Below, one piece after another: positions 14,759-17,554 of a stretch of 17,554 bases of DNA. The notes below the pieces were generated by a model. That model did not search any database and had not been told where the DNA came from. It saw only the letters and a list, made by a program, of their open reading frames with translations. Each line of letters starts with the position of its first letter. Position 1 is the first letter of the stretch. The translations under genes and the position numbers were made by a program. Origin of the DNA: Afipia sp. (GTDB taxonomy: Bacteria; Pseudomonadota; Alphaproteobacteria; Rhizobiales; Xanthobacteraceae); the NCBI GenBank assembly GCA_020056155.1, contig JAGVII010000016.1:1-17554 (forward strand), in the 5' to 3' direction.

Positions 14759-15177
14759 GTGATTCCGAACTTTCTCATGACGAATACCGTCGCGATCCCG
14801 GTGCACAGAAACACGACGACTGCCGTGAAAGACCGCGGCGAAAGGCGTGCAAGGCCGCATACGCCGTGTCCGCTGGTGCAGCCCGATCCGAGGCGGGTTC
14901 CAAAGCCGACAAGCAAGCCGCCGACGACCATTAAACCCAATGTTGTTGTCACTTCGATCTGTGGCCAGACGCCGAACCACTGCCGGTAGACCAGCGGTCC
15001 AAACAGCAGGCCCGCCAGAAACAGGATGCGAGATATGCTTTCAGCACTGACATGCTGGATAGCACCGGAGACCATGCCGCTGACGCCGGCGATGCGACCG
15101 TTAAGAACCAAGAGGATCGCGGCGGATAAGCCGATCAGCTCTCCCCCGATCAACGACTGCAAATAAGTCTGCTGCAT
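14755..15177 (-). CDS. YeeE/YedE family half-protein (PmpA-like)
   Basis: This 140-residue membrane protein is the partner of the gene that follows it. It has about four hydrophobic segments and the signature GSGCTSGHGVCGLARLS, which holds the cysteines that line the substrate path in YeeE-type thiosulfate transporters. The N-terminus (GGELIGLSAAILLVLNGRIAGVSGM) matches the first helices of the family. ATG 15177 has AGGA seven bases upstream. The gene starts 12 bp after the repressor gene stop, so the two are probably transcribed together. In Xylella and Agrobacterium, pmpA and pmpB belong to the bigR operon for sulfide detoxification. Confidence 0.9.
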   Translation of the reverse strand: MQQTYLQSLIGGELIGLSAAILLVLNGRIAGVSGMVSGAIQHVSAESISRILFLAGLLFGPLVYRQWFGVWPQIEVTTTLGLMVVGGLLVGFGTRLGSGCTSGHGVCGLARLSPRSFTAVVVFLCTGIATVFVMRKFGIT

Positions 15178-15189
15178 CTTAATTCCTAG

Positions 15190-15594
15190 TCATTTTCCGG
15201 AACGCCGTGCGACCTGCGCGAAAACGGCGGCCTGTACCGAAGCTTTCGTCCGGACGGGAATCTTGAAGGGCACTGACAAATGCGAGTCCTCGCAAAAAAT
15301 CTGATGCAAAGCCGCAATCAAATGCCCAGCTTTGGCATCTGCGACGCTATAAATACGGACTTGGAGGACCCGCCGCGCCTGAACGACTCCCGCTTCTCTG
15401 AGGTCAGCAAGTTGTTGCGACAGAATCGGCTGTTTGATGCCTAGCTTGTCTTCGAGCTCCGAGACAGATTGTTCGCCCTCGACCAGCGCGCAGGCAATCA
15501 TTAACCGATTGGGATTGCTCAGACTTCGCATCAAGTCCGCGGCCTGTCGGATATTGAGTTCAATCGAGTCAGGTTTGTTGGCCACCATTCTCAT
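15190..15594 (-). CDS. ArsR-family regulator, BigR/SqrR/YgaV-like persulfide sensor
   Basis: A winged-helix repressor of 134 residues. The DNA-binding part includes LSNPNRLMIACAL, SVSELEDKLGIKQPILSQQLADLREAGVV and VRIYSVAD. Two cysteines, in IACALVEGE (Cys35) and HQIFCEDS (Cys101), occupy the positions that form the di- or tetrasulfide switch of BigR and SqrR. When oxidised by persulfides these regulators release the operon. The start is uncertain: ATG 15594 has GGAG six bases upstream, while GTG 15606 has AAGGAG four bases upstream and adds four residues. The C-terminal tail of about 30 residues (KIPVRTKASVQAAVFAQVARRSGK) is longer than in most BigR proteins. An insertion sequence begins only 39 bp upstream. 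Confidence 0.85.
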   Translation of the reverse strand: MRMVANKPDSIELNIRQAADLMRSLSNPNRLMIACALVEGEQSVSELEDKLGIKQPILSQQLADLREAGVVQARRVLQVRIYSVADAKAGHLIAALHQIFCEDSHLSVPFKIPVRTKASVQAAVFAQVARRSGK

Positions 15595-15632
15595 GATTCG
15601 CTCCACGTGGCTCCTTCGAGCGCGTCCAAGGG

Positions 15633-15656
15633 TGACCGGCCCCCACTGAGTGGTCC
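15633..15656. repeat. Left terminal inverted repeat of the IS3 element
   Basis: Pairs with 16846-16870, with four mismatches and one gap. It starts with TGA and a C5 run and ends in GTGGTCC. Confidence 0.8.
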
Positions 15657-15666
15657 GATTGGAATG

Positions 15667-16542
15667 TTAGTTTAGAGATTGCATTTTGACTACCTCCTTT
15701 GGTGCTGGCCAAACGAGAGCCTCGGGTGCCGGTGGTCGATATCCCAGCGATGAGTGCGGACGCACCGTGTTGTAGTGGTGTCGCCAGTTTTCAATGACGA
15801 TCTGCGCTTCCTTCAATGTGTAGAAGATCTCGCCGTTCAGCAGTTCGTCTCGCAGCTTACCGTTGAAGCTCTCGCAATAGCCGTTCTCCCAGGGGCTGCC
15901 CGGTTCGATATATGCAGTCTTTGCTCCGACAGCCGCGATCCAGTCCCGAAGTGCTTCGGCGACAAACTCAGGTCCGTTGTCCGATCTGATGTGTGTTGGA
16001 ATGCCCCGCGAGACGAACAGCTCGCAAAGGGCCTCAATCACGTCAGTCGCTCTCAGCCTGCGTGCGACACGGATGGCCAGGCTCTCACGGCTGAACTCGT
16101 CGATGACGCACAGCATCCGGAACGCCTTGCCATCGTGGGTGCGGTCGGCGACGAAGTCATAAGACCAGACATGGTTGGGCCGCTCCGGCCGCAGACGGAT
16201 GCACGATCCGTCATTTAGCCACAGACGCCCACGTTTAGGCTGTTTGGCAGGGACCTTCAGCCCCTCACGTCGCCAGATCCGCTCGACACGCTTCTTGTTC
16301 ACCGTCCAGCCGGCCCTGCGAAGCAACGCCGTAATCCGGCGATATCCGTAGCGACCATATTGACGAGCAAGCTCGATGATGTCGGCAGTCAAAGTCGCCT
16401 CATCATCGGGTGTCGTTGGGATCTTGCGCTGCGTCGATCGATGTTGACCCAGAACCTGGCACGCCCGTCTCTCGGAGATGTCAAGCTCAGCTGTTACATG
16501 ATCGACGCACGCTCGGCGTCGGGAGGGGCTTAGAAGTTTCCC
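15667..16542 (-). CDS. IS3-family transposase OrfB (DDE integrase domain), made by -1 frameshift from OrfA
   Basis: The frame is open from the frameshift site to the stop at 15667 (about 291 residues), and no ATG or GTG precedes the core. An internal TTG at 16392 is the first possible independent start. It shows the HTH_21 region ([33 protein letters not shown]) and the integrase core with the DDE triad in [14 protein letters not shown] and [13 protein letters not shown]. The C-terminus has [14 protein letters not shown]. The upstream [16 protein letters not shown] segment matches the N-terminus of IS407-type OrfB. All catalytic residues are present, so the element may still be active. Confidence 0.9.
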   Translation of the reverse strand, partial: GKLLSPSRRRACVDHVTAELDISERRACQVLGQHRSTQRKIPTTPDDEATLTADIIELARQYGRYGYRRITALLRRAGWTVNKKRVERIWRREGLKVPAKQPKRGRLWLNDGSCIRLRPERPNHVWSYDFVADRTHDGKAFRMLCVIDEFSRESLAIRVARRLRATDVIEALCELFVSRGIPTHIRSDNGPEFVAEALRDWIAAVGAKTAYIEPGSPWENGYCESFNGKLRDELLNGEIFYTLKEAQIVIENWRHHYNTVRPHSSLGYRPPAPEALVWPAPKEVVKMQSLN

Positions 16543-16808
16543 TTTGCGGCCTCAGCCAGGATCAGCTTGTCCAGCGTCAGATCCGACACCGCTCGCCGGA
16601 GACGATTGTTCTCGGTCTCCAGTTCCTTCAGCCGCTTCACCTGATCGCCCTTCAGGCCGCCATACTCATTGCGCCATCGATAATAGGTGACTTCCGTCAC
16701 GCCTATCGCTCGGACTGCGTCTGCCACCTGCCGACCCTGTGCCATCAGCACATCAACCTGTCGAAGCTTCGCAACGATCTCTTCAGCTGTATGCCTCTTC
16801 CTTGCCAT
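16530..16808 (-). CDS. IS3-family transposase OrfA (helix-turn-helix, leucine zipper)
   Basis: A 92-residue DNA-binding protein that recognises the element ends. It starts [20 protein letters not shown], has the HTH segment [17 protein letters not shown] and a zipper-like helix [19 protein letters not shown], and ends in [14 protein letters not shown] 16808 fits the family start; an upstream in-frame start at 16835 adds nine residues. A slippery GGGAAAC lies nine bases before the stop. Confidence 0.88.
   Translation of the reverse strand: MARKRHTAEEIVAKLRQVDVLMAQGRQVADAVRAIGVTEVTYYRWRNEYGGLKGDQVKRLKELETENNRLRRAVSDLTLDKLILAEAAKGNF
16536..16542 (-). promoter_or_regulatory. -1 programmed ribosomal frameshift heptamer
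   Basis: The - strand reads G GGA AAC in the OrfA frame, an X XXY YYZ slippery site, six bases upstream of... the TTC TAA end of OrfA. Slipping back one base continues in the OrfB frame to 15667. This is the usual IS3 mechanism for making the OrfAB transposase. Confidence 0.7.
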
Positions 16809-16845
16809 CGATCCTATCCTCCACCGCAAAACCATACTTCAGGGA

Positions 16846-16870
16846 GGACCACTTCAAAGGGGGCAGATCA
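16846..16870. repeat. Right terminal inverted repeat of the IS3 element
   Basis: Read on the - strand it begins TGATCTGCCCCC and runs to GTGGTCC. It is the inverted match to 15633-15656. Its outer end cuts into the IS110 transposase gene. Confidence 0.8.
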
Positions 16871-17384
16871 CTATCAATTCCCGGATACGGGCCTCAAACC
16901 TTCCACGGCTCACTTCGCCGACCTTCAGCCCGTAGCCACGCAGAATGCCGCGGATGCTGAGTTCGACGTCGAGAAGCTTGCCCTGCAAAAGCTTGCGTCC
17001 AATAAGAATAGCCCGGGTATCCTTGCAAGGCACCGATTTCGCGTGAACCGGGCGGTACCACCCCATCCGCAGCAACTGGGCGATCCCGCGCGCATCTTTC
17101 CGGTCGGTCTTCACCGTCATGGCCGACAGCGCCGCCTTCACGTGCCGCGTCTCCAGCAACACGGCATCGCGTCCGACGGCGACAAGCCCCGCATGCAGCC
17201 ATTGCGATAACGGCCCGGCTTCGAGCCCAATGCGGCTGACAGCCAATCCCAGCTCGTCAAAATAGCGGACAAGCGCCTCTGGCTCGCTGGCGATCTTGAC
17301 CTCGCGGACGATCGTTCCGCTCGTATCCACAACGCACACGCTGCTCTCTTTCAGTGAGACATCGATTCCCACATAATGCTCCAT
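16871..17384 (-). pseudogene. IS110-family transposase, N-terminal half, truncated by the IS3 element
   Basis: From ATG 17384 (GAGGAA eight bases upstream) the protein reads MEHYVGIDVSLKESSVCVVD. This is the start of the DEDD RuvC-like domain of IS110 recombinases. Acidic residues are visible in GIDVS, RIGLEAGP and KTDRKDARGIAQLL. About 171 residues remain (RFEARIREL at the break) before the frame runs into the IS3 end and stops at 16854. The C-terminal domain with the catalytic serine is absent, and no remnant of it is found on the far side of the IS3 element, so it was lost by deletion or recombination. The protein should be inactive. Confidence 0.88.
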
Positions 17385-17554
17385 GGCTGTTCCTCTCTTG
17401 ATGCTTGGAGCCGATCGCTCGGACTCCGTTCCAACACCATCATTCTGAGGGACAGCCACCCATGCTGGCTAGGCTCGCGAAGGCCGGCCTATTACGGCAT
17501 CTAACACCGTTGTTTTTAATACTGAGGATAGGATTGGCGGGCAACGCAATCAGC
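17385..17554 (-). other. Upstream non-coding part of the IS110 element; candidate bridge-RNA region
   Basis: These 170 bases upstream of the IS110 gene contain no convincing coding frame. In the IS110 group, the non-coding end upstream of the recombinase gene encodes the bridge RNA that pairs target and donor DNA. The left end of the element lies outside the window or cannot be placed, so the RNA itself is not resolved. Confidence 0.35.

Larger units (their letters stand above)
15633..16870 (-). mobile_element. Complete IS3-family insertion sequence (IS407-like), 1238 bp
   Basis: The element is bounded by imperfect inverted repeats: left end TGACCGGCCCCC at 15633 and right end TGATCTGCCCCC reading inward from 16870, both continuing to TGA(A)GTGGTCC. 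Between them lie orfA and orfB with a -1 frameshift site, the standard IS3 layout. The transposase genes read toward the ArsR gene. The flanks (AAGG on the left, CTAT on the right) do not form a target duplication, so the two sides were probably not contiguous before insertion. Confidence 0.88.

Noticed and set aside
16410..17210. Long + strand open frame across both insertion sequences
   Set aside because: It is antisense to two recognisable transposases and its protein resembles no family; it reflects codon bias of the opposite strand.
1..17554. CRISPR arrays, tRNA or rRNA genes
   Set aside because: No regularly spaced repeats and no cloverleaf or rRNA-like segments were seen by eye.

Overview
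This window is a sulfur-handling gene cluster from an alphaproteobacterium. A Bradyrhizobium, Nitrobacter or Afipia-like relative is my best guess. That guess rests on protein style, high GC and gene order, not on any marker gene. Almost every gene is linked to moving, oxidising or sensing reduced sulfur, or to thiol redox chemistry in the cell envelope. The right edge is a scar made of two insertion sequences.

Region 1 (1-2202, + strand): the tail of a likely anti-sigma factor, then a YeiH/UPF0324 transporter and a LysR-type regulator in a two-gene operon. Region 2 (2266-5558, - strand): a SoxB-like metallophosphoesterase without a signal peptide, then the diheme cytochrome TsdB and the thiosulfate dehydrogenase TsdA. 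This operon should oxidise thiosulfate to tetrathionate in the periplasm. A perfect 16-bp palindrome (5635-5650) and a 54-residue membrane protein gene (5688-5852, + strand) lie just upstream.

Region 3 (5855-11392, - strand): a six-gene run in the order dsbD, DsbA/ScsC-like thioredoxin-fold protein, lipoprotein L,D-transpeptidase, ICMT-like membrane methyltransferase (frameshifted), Tat-exported DsrE-like protein, and an orphan ModA-like binding protein. It looks like an envelope thiol/sulfur module. Divergent from it are an OmpR-family response regulator and a QseC-like sensor kinase (11493-13501, + strand). The shared 89-100 bp gap carries CTTAAG-N5-CTTAAG, which matches the known PmrA/QseB box.

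Region 4 (13538-15594, - strand): a BigR/SqrR-like ArsR repressor with two cysteines, two half-size YeeE/YedE (PmpA/PmpB) proteins, and a TauE/SafE sulfite exporter (frameshifted near its N-terminus). This resembles the known bigR sulfide-detoxification operon but lacks the ETHE1-like dioxygenase gene. Region 5 (15633-17554): a complete IS3-family element of 1238 bp sits directly upstream of the repressor. It abuts an IS110-family transposase that it truncates, and no target-site duplication is visible, so the junction has been rearranged.

Taken together, the genes would let a cell take up or expel sulfur oxyanions, oxidise thiosulfate with periplasmic cytochromes, sense persulfide stress, and keep envelope cysteines reduced. 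The least familiar part is the dsbD-to-binding-protein operon under its own two-component system.
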